Source of the DNA: an uncultured Dorea sp.
Lineage (GTDB): Bacteria > Bacillota > Clostridia > Lachnospirales > Lachnospiraceae
DNA length: 64,000 bases
Reading direction: 5' to 3'
Assembly (NCBI GenBank): GCA_910580235.1
Contig: CAJTVU010000001.1
Coordinates: forward strand, 372,001 to 436,000
In this document: positions 24,796 through 32,907 of the stretch, piece after piece
Position numbering within the stretch: the first letter of the stretch is position 1
Layout of the letters: each line of letters opens with the position of its first letter
Program-made: the position numbers and the translations under genes
Notes under the pieces: model-generated
What the model was told of the DNA's origin: nothing
Databases searched by the model: none
What the model saw: the letters and a program-made list of their open reading frames with translations, nothing else

Positions 24796-25155
24796 CTAAC
24801 GCACTGTCGCTCCGAATGGCATGAGCGCCAGCTTAGCTATCTTAAAGCACTGCATCCCAAACGGGATGCCTACAATCGTAATACACAGCAAAAGGCCGTT
24901 CAATGCGGCAGATACCGCTAATGGGATGCCGCTAAGTATAAGCCATAAAATATTTGCAAGGGTAGACAAAGCGCCGCCGCCATATTGTATTTCTTTCCCA
25001 AATGGGAAGAACGCCAGAGACGCGAACTTAAAACATTGTACCCCTATAGGCGCGCCCACGATCGTAATGCACCACAGAACGCCTGCGAGCGTCCAGCCAA
25101 GCCCTTGCCATAATCCACCGCACAAAAACCATATCAAGTTCCCCAAACAGCCCAT
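24796..25155 (-). CDS. YccF-domain inner membrane protein
   Basis: 119 residues with two copies of a hydrophobic YccF (DUF307) repeat: WCITIVGAPIGVQCFKFASL and LCITIVGIPFGMQCFKIAKL, each after a membrane segment. The role is unknown. It stands between tgt and yajC; the 38-base gap after tgt and AAGGAGG before the start suggest co-transcription. YccF is not a usual member of the tgt-yajC pair. Confidence 0.88.
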   Translation of the reverse strand: MGCLGNLIWFLCGGLWQGLGWTLAGVLWCITIVGAPIGVQCFKFASLAFFPFGKEIQYGGGALSTLANILWLILSGIPLAVSAALNGLLLCITIVGIPFGMQCFKIAKLALMPFGATVR

Positions 25156-25193
25156 ACCTGCCTCCTTGTCCGCTCCGATAGACAGCTGTTCGA

Positions 25194-26327
25194 TCAGCTT
25201 ACCTTTCCAGCCATCCGGCGAATCTTATCTTCTTTATATTCTCTGTATCTTCCTGCTTCGATCGCCCTGCGGATCTCTGCCATCATCGTATTGTAAAAAT
25301 AAAGGTTGTGAAGCACGCAGAGGCGCATCCCCAGCATCTCTTTTGCCTTCAGCAGATGACGGATATAAGCTCTGGAATAGCTGCGGCACGCCGGGCAGCC
25401 GCACCCTTCCTCAATAGGGCGCTCATCCAGCTCATACCTGGCGTTAAAAAGATTTAATTTCCCTTCATTTGTATACACATGCCCGTGCCTTCCGTTCCGG
25501 CTCGGATATACGCAATCGAAGAAATCCACGCCTCTGTCTACGGCCTCTAGTATATTTGCAGGCGTCCCTACCCCCATAAGGTATGTCGGCTTATCGCATG
25601 GAAGGTAAGGCACGACCGCGTCCAAAATGCGGTACATCTCTTCGTGGGATTCCCCCACCGCAAGCCCGCCCACCGCATAGCCGTCTAAGCCTAGCTCTGC
25701 GATCTCCTCCGCATGCCGGATGCGGATGTCCTCGTACACGCCGCCCTGGTTGATGCCAAAAAGCAGCTGATGGCGGTTAATCGTATCTGGAAGGGCATTT
25801 AGCCTCTCCATCTTAGCCTTACATCTTTTAAGCCACCTTGTCGTCCTGTCTACAGACTGCTCCATATATTCCCTGTCCGCCACGCTGGACGGGCACTCGT
25901 CGAACGCCATGGCGATCGTGGAGGCCAGGTTAGACTGTATCTGCATGCTCTCCTCCGGCCCCATGAAGATCTTCCTGCCGTCAATATGGGAATTGAAATA
26001 TACGCCCTCCTCCTTGATCTTCCGGAAGCGCGCCAGAGAAAATACCTGGAATCCGCCCGAGTCCGTGAGGATCGGCCTGTCCCACACCATAAACTTATGA
26101 AGGCCTCCCATCTTCTTCACGACCTCGTCGCCTGGGCGGACATGGAGATGATATGTGTTGGACAGCTCCACCTGCGTCCCAATCTCCTGAAGATCCGTTG
26201 TGGAGACAGCCCCTTTAATGGCTGCGGCAGTTCCCACATTCATAAATACAGGGGTCTCAACGACCCCGTGTACTGTAGTAAGCCTTCCCCTTTTAGCAAG
26301 GCCGTCTTTTTTTATCAATTCATACAT
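25194..26327 (-). CDS. tgt: Queuine tRNA-ribosyltransferase
   Basis: 377 residues. Exchanges guanine 34 of GUN-anticodon tRNAs for a queuosine precursor. The catalytic Asp is in TDSGGFQVFSL (near residue 93); the tRNA-binding loop FDCVYPSRNGRHGHVYT contains the nucleophilic Asp; zinc ligands appear in CGCPACRSYSRAYIRHL. The loop has PSRNGRHG where many enzymes have PTRxARHG. ATG at 26327 is taken because MYELIKKDG matches the family N-terminus; TTG at 26339 is less likely. The ribosome site is weak. Confidence 0.96.
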   Translation of the reverse strand: MYELIKKDGLAKRGRLTTVHGVVETPVFMNVGTAAAIKGAVSTTDLQEIGTQVELSNTYHLHVRPGDEVVKKMGGLHKFMVWDRPILTDSGGFQVFSLARFRKIKEEGVYFNSHIDGRKIFMGPEESMQIQSNLASTIAMAFDECPSSVADREYMEQSVDRTTRWLKRCKAKMERLNALPDTINRHQLLFGINQGGVYEDIRIRHAEEIAELGLDGYAVGGLAVGESHEEMYRILDAVVPYLPCDKPTYLMGVGTPANILEAVDRGVDFFDCVYPSRNGRHGHVYTNEGKLNLFNARYELDERPIEEGCGCPACRSYSRAYIRHLLKAKEMLGMRLCVLHNLYFYNTMMAEIRRAIEAGRYREYKEDKIRRMAGKVS

Positions 26328-26348
26328 ACATTGCCCCAACTCTCTGCC

Positions 26349-28097
26349 TTAATAATGGATGATGACCGGCGTCCCTACTGCAAGGGAATTGTAGAGCGCC
26401 TGCGCCTGTCCGTAAGGCATATTGATACATCCATGAGATCCTCTCGTCCGATAGAGCGTGCCTCCGAAAGACGGCTGCCACGTAGCGTCATGGAACCCGA
26501 TCCCGCTCCATGTCACGCGCATCCAGAAAGAGACCGGCGTCTCATATTCCGGCTCTCCCGTCTCAGGGTCTATCTCCCCTCGGAGCGTCTTGTTACGCAT
26601 CATCTCCAGGATAGAGTAGACACCGGAAGGAGTCGCTCGGTTCCCAATATTTGGATTTCCTGTGACGACCGGTGTCTCCATTATAACCTGCCCATTCTGG
26701 AAATACCACATATGCTGCGCGCTTAAGTCTACTTCCACATAAGTGCTGCCCATGTCCATCGCGTCATGGACCGCCGCCCTGCTGGAATAAGCAGGCTCGC
26801 GTGCGACAACTTCCGCATTCTGTATATTCGCGATCAGGTTCGCGTACTCTGTCTCCTGATCGATCTTCCATCCGTAAGTCCCCGGATTGACTGACACGAC
26901 ATTGCCATTGGCCGTTGTAAATTCACGGGTCTTGCCCAGGGTATCATATGTGTCCGCCAAAGACGCGACATAAGCTCTCACGGCTTCCTCGTCAAAAGCC
27001 ACGTTCATATCCGCGTCCACCAGCACCCACTGGGAGATCACAGCCGCGTCCACCACTTCCGTATTCGGATTAAAATCATAAGTAATCTGCGCCCCAAGAT
27101 AAGCATTCATAGCGTCTCTGGCGGCGATCACCGCCTCGTCGCCCTCGAAGAACCTTGGCTGGAGATAGCACCCTGCCTCTGTCAGATCCAGCTCATGCTG
27201 GAATCCGCTTATCTTTTCTTTCACGGCAGCGTCAAGCTTCTCTGTGTCAATCTGCGTGCCAATGATCTCCGGCACGATCACGAATTCCGTCTCCTGGAAT
27301 TCCGGGTGGGCGTCTACGGATGCCGTCTGGTTCTCTGGCACAAGACAGGCGAGATTGCCAATCTCTGCCGCCAACATCTCGTCGTTGTACTTCACGCCTA
27401 CTTCCGCTTCTATCTCCGGCTGCTTCCAGAGCGCTTCTATCCAAAAAAATTTATTCTGGCTCTCTACCAGTTTTTTAAGTTCTTCTCCCTGCACATACTC
27501 AAGCGCGATGGCGCTTCCGTCGATCTTCTCGCTTGTCCCATCAGACTTTTCTATCGTGAGGCTGTAATCCGCCACTTGCTGCTTCATATACTCTTCTACC
27601 TGGGCCACGCTCTTCATCGAAAACTCCGTCCCATTTATAGTGGTCCGGAAGAAAAAATGATTTCCGAAATAGAATGCAAAGCCCATATATGCCGCCGCGA
27701 CCACGCCCACGACGCTTGCGGCAACGATCGCCGCCACTTTCCTTCTTTTGTGCCTGCGGAGTTTTTTCTCGGCTTCCGTCTCTTTGTCCTCCTCTTGGTC
27801 AATCTCCTGGATTTTTATATTATCCGGTTCATCTGTATGTCCATACTCATGAAATCCGTCTTCATCCTCTTCCAATGTCTCATATTCTTCCAGATCCTCA
27901 GGATCCTCCAAATCTTCAAGTTCCTCCAGATCCTCCAGATCTTCAGGCTCTTCCGCCTCTTCGTCCTCTTCATCTTGTTCAGGCTCTTCTACGTCATTCT
28001 CAAAAAATGCATCTGCATCTTCTGATGAATCATCATCTAAATCTACCTCTACGATTTCAAAATCGTCAGAACCTGCATTTTTCTTTCTACGTCCCAT
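26349..28097 (-). CDS. L,D-transpeptidase (YkuD) with acidic cytosolic tail
   Basis: 582 residues. An unusual N-terminal stretch of about 110 residues is almost wholly Glu, Asp and Leu (runs like LEDLEELEDLEDPEDLEEYE), then a basic patch, one membrane helix (about residues 120-143), peptidoglycan-binding-like PG_binding_4 repeats, and a C-terminal YkuD domain with active site SHGCINMPYGQA (Cys near 557). Such enzymes make 3-3 cross-links in peptidoglycan. The acidic region would be cytosolic; its role is unknown and may be for a partner protein. AAAGGGAGG precedes the ATG. It starts the run leading to tgt. Confidence 0.93.
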   Translation of the reverse strand: MGRRKKNAGSDDFEIVEVDLDDDSSEDADAFFENDVEEPEQDEEDEEAEEPEDLEDLEELEDLEDPEDLEEYETLEEDEDGFHEYGHTDEPDNIKIQEIDQEEDKETEAEKKLRRHKRRKVAAIVAASVVGVVAAAYMGFAFYFGNHFFFRTTINGTEFSMKSVAQVEEYMKQQVADYSLTIEKSDGTSEKIDGSAIALEYVQGEELKKLVESQNKFFWIEALWKQPEIEAEVGVKYNDEMLAAEIGNLACLVPENQTASVDAHPEFQETEFVIVPEIIGTQIDTEKLDAAVKEKISGFQHELDLTEAGCYLQPRFFEGDEAVIAARDAMNAYLGAQITYDFNPNTEVVDAAVISQWVLVDADMNVAFDEEAVRAYVASLADTYDTLGKTREFTTANGNVVSVNPGTYGWKIDQETEYANLIANIQNAEVVAREPAYSSRAAVHDAMDMGSTYVEVDLSAQHMWYFQNGQVIMETPVVTGNPNIGNRATPSGVYSILEMMRNKTLRGEIDPETGEPEYETPVSFWMRVTWSGIGFHDATWQPSFGGTLYRTRGSHGCINMPYGQAQALYNSLAVGTPVIIHY

Positions 28098-28128
28098 AAG
28101 CTGCCCCTCCCTTTATTCATGCACTATT

Positions 28129-28243
28129 GGACGAAGTCCGCCCACCGCAGGCATATATTAAAAAATGCCCGGAGGGTATACATTATCGGACGAAGCCCGC
28201 CCGCCGCAGACATGTATTATGAAATGCCCGGACAGGTGTACAT
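28129..28243 (+). repeat. 59-bp hairpin unit, copies 1 and 2 in tandem
   Basis: Two head-to-tail copies, GGAC starting at 28129 and 28188. Each has a small hairpin (GGACGAAGTCC in copy 1) and a second hairpin, CCCACCGCAGGCAT against ATGCCCGGAGGG, with a bulged CA. The third copy is in the leuB leader on the other strand. They fill the gap upstream of the L,D-transpeptidase gene, in antisense relative to it, and stand before the aroC promoter. The rest of the 28098-28430 gap is AT-rich and carries that promoter. Confidence 0.82.
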
Positions 28244-28363
28244 TCCTATTATAATATGGCCTATCCTAAAAGTACAGTACAAATTTCGTAAAAATCCGTA
28301 AATTTCCGAACACCTTTATGCATATTTTGTGATTATATTTTTGTCTCTCCCCTATATTTTGTA

Positions 28364-28392
28364 TTGCAGCTTTAGCTTTCTTTTTATATAAT
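28364..28392 (+). promoter_or_regulatory. Sigma-A promoter of aroC
   Basis: TTGCAG (28364-28369) and TATAAT (28387-28392) are 17 bases apart. Transcription would start near 28399, leaving a leader of about 32 bases, so the tandem hairpin units lie outside the aroC transcript. Confidence 0.75.
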
Positions 28393-28430
28393 GGAACAGA
28401 CTACTGAGATGAAAAGGAGATGCTTATATT

Positions 28431-29528
28431 ATGGCTGGTTCAACTTATGGAACTCTATTTCGCATTACGACCTGGGGAGAATCCCACGGCGCAGGGCTCG
28501 GCGTCGTCATTGACGGCTGTCCTGCGGGGCTTTCTCTTTCTGAGGAAGATATACAGGCGCACCTGGACAGGCGCAGGCCCGGGCAGAGCCGCTATACGAC
28601 CAAGCGCTCGGAAGAGGACAGGGCCGAGATCCTCTCCGGCATATTTGAAGGGCGGACGACCGGGACCCCTATTTCCATACTGGTGCGGAATAAAGATCAA
28701 CGTTCTCACGATTACGGCAAGATCAAAGACTGCTGTCGCCCGGGGCATGCAGACTATACTTTCAACGTTAAATACGGCTTCCGCGACTACCGGGGAGGCG
28801 GCCGATCTTCCGGCCGCGAGACCATAGGCCGCGTGGCGGCAGGCGCTGTGGCTTCCAAAGTGCTGGGCGAGCTTGGCGTCCGCCTGACAGCCTATACCCG
28901 CTCCATCGGCGACATCTGCATCCCGCCTTCAGAATACCATTATGATTGCATTTCCGAAAATGCATTATACATGCCGAACAAAGAATATGCTGAAAAAGCA
29001 GCCGAATATCTGGAGACATGCATGAGAAACAAAGACTCCTCCGGGGGCACTGTCGAGTGCGTCATTACCGGAATGCCGGCAGGCGCAGGGGAGCCCGTCT
29101 TCGATAAGCTGGACGCCTCTCTTGCCAAGGCTGTCATGTCTATAGGAGCTGTAAAAGGCGTGGAGATCGGCAGCGGGTTTAGAGCATCACGCTCGAAAGG
29201 CAGCGAGAATAACGACGCTTTCTTCCGTGACGAGAACGGCGTACACAAAAGGACAAATAACGCCGGCGGCATCTTAGGCGGCATAAGCGATGGAAGCCCC
29301 ATTATCCTGCGGGCAGCTATAAAGCCCACCTCTTCTATCGCGCAAGAGCAAAGCACTATTACAAATGACGGCGAGAACACGACCATTGTCGTGACTGGCC
29401 GCCATGACCCCGTAATCGTACCACGCGCCGTTGTCGTTATAGAATCCATGGCTGCGGTCACTTTGCTGGATATGCTGATGATGAACATGCCAGCAAAGTT
29501 AGAAAATTTGAAAAAACTCTATAAATAG
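28431..29528 (+). CDS. aroC: Chorismate synthase
   Basis: 365 residues. Converts EPSP to chorismate with reduced FMN, the last shared step to aromatic amino acids. Family motifs: TTWGESHGAGLGVVIDGCPA near residue 13, PGHADYTFNVKYGFRDYRGG near 105, RASRSKGSENNDAF near 248, and GRHDPVIVPRAV near the C-terminus. AAAAGGAGATG precedes the ATG. It is monocistronic; no other shikimate gene is in the window. It converges on the nucleoside kinase gene. Confidence 0.97.
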   Translation: MAGSTYGTLFRITTWGESHGAGLGVVIDGCPAGLSLSEEDIQAHLDRRRPGQSRYTTKRSEEDRAEILSGIFEGRTTGTPISILVRNKDQRSHDYGKIKDCCRPGHADYTFNVKYGFRDYRGGGRSSGRETIGRVAAGAVASKVLGELGVRLTAYTRSIGDICIPPSEYHYDCISENALYMPNKEYAEKAAEYLETCMRNKDSSGGTVECVITGMPAGAGEPVFDKLDASLAKAVMSIGAVKGVEIGSGFRASRSKGSENNDAFFRDENGVHKRTNNAGGILGGISDGSPIILRAAIKPTSSIAQEQSTITNDGENTTIVVTGRHDPVIVPRAVVVIESMAAVTLLDMLMMNMPAKLENLKKLYK

Positions 29529-29543
29529 TTTGTTAAATTTTTA

Positions 29544-29603
29544 ATTGGGGACGTACGCTTTTGCGAAAAGCGTACGTCCCCAATCAACAAATCGGGTGTC
29601 CCC
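29544..29603. repeat. Family C palindrome, copy 2 (aroC / kinase junction)
   Basis: Palindrome 29544-29584 with arms ATTGGGGACGTACGCTTTT, followed by ATCGGGTGTCCCC, the mirror image of the GGGGACACCC seen beside copy 1. It occupies the gap between two convergent genes, beginning 16 bases after the aroC stop and ending 3 bases before the kinase stop. Confidence 0.9.
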
Positions 29604-29605
29604 AT

Positions 29606-31276
29606 TTACACGTTGAAGCATCCGCCGCCCACAAATTCACGCAGCAGCGAATTCGATGGGATGTTCTCGCTCCCAATCCCCACAAAATAGTCCAGGAACT
29701 TCAGAAGCCTCTTTGCCTCCAGATATTCCGGGCTGCTCTTGTCTACGGCGAACAGCTGGGACTCTACGTAAGGCTTCAGTACAGCCAGCTCATAGATGAG
29801 CGCCGAATTGAACATCACGTCTGCCTCTTCCTGATAAGGGAAGATATTCCTCTCTTCGCCTCTTCTTACAGAATCCCACATTTTAATCGTTCTTGTAGCG
29901 CTTGACCCTCTTGTCCTGGCGTCCCGTATGATCCTTCGAAGAAGCCGCCCGTCCGTGGACGGTATGCGGTTATGCTCGTCGATATTGAGCTGTGTCAGCG
30001 CGCTGATATAGATCTTGAATTTATTCTCATCGGACAGCTGCTCGGTAAGCTTCGGATTCAGGCAGTGGATGCCTTCAATCACAAGCACATCGTTGGCTTC
30101 CAGCTTCTTCGGCTTCCCGCCGTACTCTTTCTTCCCTTCCACAAAGTTAAAGGAAGGGATCACCACCTCTTTTCCTTCCAGCAATTCCTTCATCTGCTTA
30201 TTGAAAAGAGCGATGTCCACCGCTTCCAGGCATTCAAAGTCGTACTCGCCGTTCTCGTCTTTCGGATTATCTTCCCGCTCTACAAAATAATTGTCCACAG
30301 CGATCGGATGGGGCTTTAGTCCATTTGCCCGAAGCTGTATAGAAAGCCTGTGGGAAAATGTCGTCTTCCCGGAAGACGACGGCCCTGCGATCAAAATGAA
30401 TTTCACGCCCGGGCGCGCCGCGATCATGGACGCGATATCCGCAATCTTCTTCTCCTGCAGAGCTTCCTGCACAAGCACCAATTCCTGCACATTGCCTCTT
30501 GTCACCTCATTATTAAGCGCCCCCACCGTCTCGATCCCCTGCATGTCGCCCCACTTGACAGACTCTTTGAGCACCTGGAACAATTTGTGCTGCGGCTCAA
30601 AAGGCGGCACGGCCGTCGGTGCGGCCGGGACCGGCATCTGCATTACGAACCCCTCGTCATAAAGATACAATTTAAAATACCGCAGATATCCGGCGCTCGG
30701 AACCATATAACCGTAAAAATAGTCCTCGAAATCATTGATATGATACAAGTTCACTCTGGAGACGCGGCGGTATTCAAACAACTGCTCCTTATCGTACATG
30801 CCGTACTGCCTAAATAGCGCCACCGCATCGTCTGTGTGGACCGTTCTTTTGCCGATAGGCATATCCTGCCCCGCCATCTCGCGCATGCGCCTCTCGACCC
30901 GGCCAAGGAATTCCTGATCGACCGTCACATTACCCTTGACCGTGCAATAATATCCCTTGCTCACTGAAAAATGGATCCGGACTTTATCAATGTTCCTGTG
31001 CCCTTCCACATCGTATATGGCTTTTACGAGCAGAAGGCTCATGCTCCGCTTGTACGCCATATGCCCTACATTCCCCGCCGTCGTCTCAAAAGACATTGTA
31101 CAATCTGCGCGAAGGGCTTTATGTAGCTCCTGCAGCTTGCCGTTCACATATGCAAGAACAATGTCGTTCGCATAGCCTTCCTGAAAATCTTCCGCAATCT
31201 TAAAGTACGGCGTCCCTTCTGGATATTCTTTTATAATGTCGCCTACTTGCACATGATACATATTCTGTCCGTCCAT
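29606..31276 (-). CDS. Nucleoside (uridine-type) kinase with threonyl-tRNA-synthetase-like N-terminus
   Basis: 556 residues. A TGS-like domain (GDIIKEYPEGTPYFKI, about residues 7-65) and a tRNA-SAD-like region to about residue 210 precede a P-loop kinase of the uridine kinase/phosphoribulokinase family with Walker A IAGPSSSGKTTFSHRL (near 300) and VIEGIHCLNP. Proteins of this layout are known in Clostridia and Thermotogae as nucleoside kinases; the exact substrate is not readable. ATG at 31276 follows AGAGGAG; the longer frame overlaps the upstream gene. It closes the macromolecular synthesis run, 80 bases after nif3. Confidence 0.88.
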   Translation of the reverse strand: MDGQNMYHVQVGDIIKEYPEGTPYFKIAEDFQEGYANDIVLAYVNGKLQELHKALRADCTMSFETTAGNVGHMAYKRSMSLLLVKAIYDVEGHRNIDKVRIHFSVSKGYYCTVKGNVTVDQEFLGRVERRMREMAGQDMPIGKRTVHTDDAVALFRQYGMYDKEQLFEYRRVSRVNLYHINDFEDYFYGYMVPSAGYLRYFKLYLYDEGFVMQMPVPAAPTAVPPFEPQHKLFQVLKESVKWGDMQGIETVGALNNEVTRGNVQELVLVQEALQEKKIADIASMIAARPGVKFILIAGPSSSGKTTFSHRLSIQLRANGLKPHPIAVDNYFVEREDNPKDENGEYDFECLEAVDIALFNKQMKELLEGKEVVIPSFNFVEGKKEYGGKPKKLEANDVLVIEGIHCLNPKLTEQLSDENKFKIYISALTQLNIDEHNRIPSTDGRLLRRIIRDARTRGSSATRTIKMWDSVRRGEERNIFPYQEEADVMFNSALIYELAVLKPYVESQLFAVDKSSPEYLEAKRLLKFLDYFVGIGSENIPSNSLLREFVGGGCFNV

Positions 31277-31356
31277 CCCTGTTCTCCTCTCCGTAACATT
31301 TCTGTAACATTTCCCCGGTTCCTTACAATTCCCGCTATAACTGGCGCCGCGCAGGA

Positions 31357-32139
31357 TCACACGATCTGGAATGGATGCGCCACCGACGCGCCTGCGATCT
31401 CCACCCCTGCAAGGCGCTCCCGCAGATAATCCTTCATATCCTCTATGAAGATGTGCTCCACTCCATAATGGCCCGCGTCAATGATGGCCATCCCCTGGGC
31501 TACGCTGTCAATCCCTTCATGGTGCCCGATATCCCCGGTAATAAGCACATCCGCACCTTTTCTTATTGCCTCTCCGATCACGCTTTTGCCCGACCCGGGG
31601 CAAATGGCGATACGAGAGGCCTTCCCTTCCAGATCTCCGAACACTTTTACATTAGAAAGGCCAAAGGCCTCTTTTACTTTCCGGGCACATTCCTTAAGGC
31701 TCATCACCTGCAAGACGTCCCCGATCTGTCCGATCCCAAGGGAGCCTTCCTCCCCGCCCTGCGTCACTTCCAGGACTTCCGGAGATTTAAGCCCCATCTT
31801 CTTGCCGGCCAGCTCTGCCATGCCGCACACGTCATAGTTCGTATGCATAGCATAATAAGAAATATCATTCTGGATCAGAGCCAGAAGCCGCCTTCCGATA
31901 AAATCCCTGTCTGTGATCCGTTTCATGCCTCCAAAAATGAGCGGGTGATGGGTGATAAGCATATCTGCCCTCCAGGCGGCCGCCTCCCGGACCACCTGAT
32001 CCGTAGCGTCTAACGCTATATATATGCGCCCGACTTCTTTCTTATCCCTCCCCGCAAGCAGGCCTACGTTGTCCCACTCTAAAGCGGAGCCAGGAGGATA
32101 GTCCTTCTCTATTATCTCCATAATCTCTTTGCACAGCAT
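31357..32139 (-). CDS. Nif3-like dinuclear metal centre protein
   Basis: 260 residues, DUF34/NIF3 family. Metal ligands are visible in THHPLIFGGMK (near residue 63) and in GDIGHHEGIDSVAQGMAIIDAGH near residue 215. Members form hexameric rings with a pair of metal ions; the reaction is not settled. ATG at 32139 gives AAAGGA a 9-base spacing, whereas the ATG at 32148 abuts it. It follows trmK, a very common pairing in Firmicutes. Confidence 0.93.
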   Translation of the reverse strand: MLCKEIMEIIEKDYPPGSALEWDNVGLLAGRDKKEVGRIYIALDATDQVVREAAAWRADMLITHHPLIFGGMKRITDRDFIGRRLLALIQNDISYYAMHTNYDVCGMAELAGKKMGLKSPEVLEVTQGGEEGSLGIGQIGDVLQVMSLKECARKVKEAFGLSNVKVFGDLEGKASRIAICPGSGKSVIGEAIRKGADVLITGDIGHHEGIDSVAQGMAIIDAGHYGVEHIFIEDMKDYLRERLAGVEIAGASVAHPFQIV

Positions 32140-32183
32140 AGATGTCATTCCTTTCTGCCCCTCATCTTACAAGGGCATCTGAA

Positions 32184-32894
32184 TCAAATGTCCGGCACGG
32201 CAAAACGGGAGAGCGCCTGCTCTGTACAGCCGATCTCTCCTTCCAGCTCCCGCATCCTTCTCTTTGCGCCCTCGCTGCCTTCCTGGCGCCCGAGCTTCGC
32301 CTGTATATCCGCCTGCATCCGGCGTTCTCGAAGAAGGAATTTATAAAGCGTCGGATGGCGTGCCTCTAAAAGCCTCTTCCCGTATCGGTACTCGTACTCC
32401 TCATAATCTTCGCCATGCTCTGTATGTACCGCCTTCATCATAGGGTAGAACTTCCCGTCCTCCTCTACCATATCTTCCTTTGCGATCCGAAAGCCATTCT
32501 CGTCCAGATATCTCCTTACCCTGCCGATCTCCGACTGGGGCTGCAAAATGCAATATTTAAGGGTGTTTACGACTTCCTTTCCCTCCTCCATAATACGGAT
32601 AACGAGACCGCCCCCCATCCCGGCGGCGATCATCACGTCCACCTCCCCGGGGCGCACTCCCAAAAGCCCGTCCGACAGCCGCGCCTCAATCCGCTCCGAA
32701 AGGCCGTAGGACGCGATATGAGCCTCCGCCCGTGCAAGAGGGCCTTTATTTATATCCAGTGCGATCGCTTTCTCTGCGATGCCGCGGCGTACAAGGTAAA
32801 TAGGCACATACCCATGGTCGGTCCCTATATCTGCGACAGAAGCGCCCTCTGTCACCAGACCTGCAACTGCGTGAAGTCTTTTTGATAGTTCCAT
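32184..32894 (-). CDS. trmK: tRNA (adenine(22)-N(1))-methyltransferase
   Basis: 236 residues. Methylates A22 in the D-loop of tRNA with S-adenosylmethionine. The SAM-binding motif is VADIGTDHGYVPIYLVRRG (near residue 20), with ALDINKGPL and MIAAGMGGGLVIRI; the C-terminal part is a helical coiled coil. It starts 13 bases after rpoD. The order rpoD-trmK-nif3 is a long-known Firmicutes neighbourhood. Confidence 0.95.
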   Translation of the reverse strand: MELSKRLHAVAGLVTEGASVADIGTDHGYVPIYLVRRGIAEKAIALDINKGPLARAEAHIASYGLSERIEARLSDGLLGVRPGEVDVMIAAGMGGGLVIRIMEEGKEVVNTLKYCILQPQSEIGRVRRYLDENGFRIAKEDMVEEDGKFYPMMKAVHTEHGEDYEEYEYRYGKRLLEARHPTLYKFLLRERRMQADIQAKLGRQEGSEGAKRRMRELEGEIGCTEQALSRFAVPDI

Positions 32895-32907
32895 AGGCGC
32901 CTCTTTC

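Noticed and set aside
27195..28025. A 276-codon plus-strand frame rich in Leu and Phe
   Set aside because: It is the complement of the acidic Glu/Asp-rich region of the L,D-transpeptidase gene.
28129..28243. Guanidine-II (mini-ykkC) riboswitch because of paired hairpins
   Set aside because: The loops are not the ACGR tetraloops that define the class, and the units lie upstream of the aroC promoter and antisense to the L,D-transpeptidase gene.
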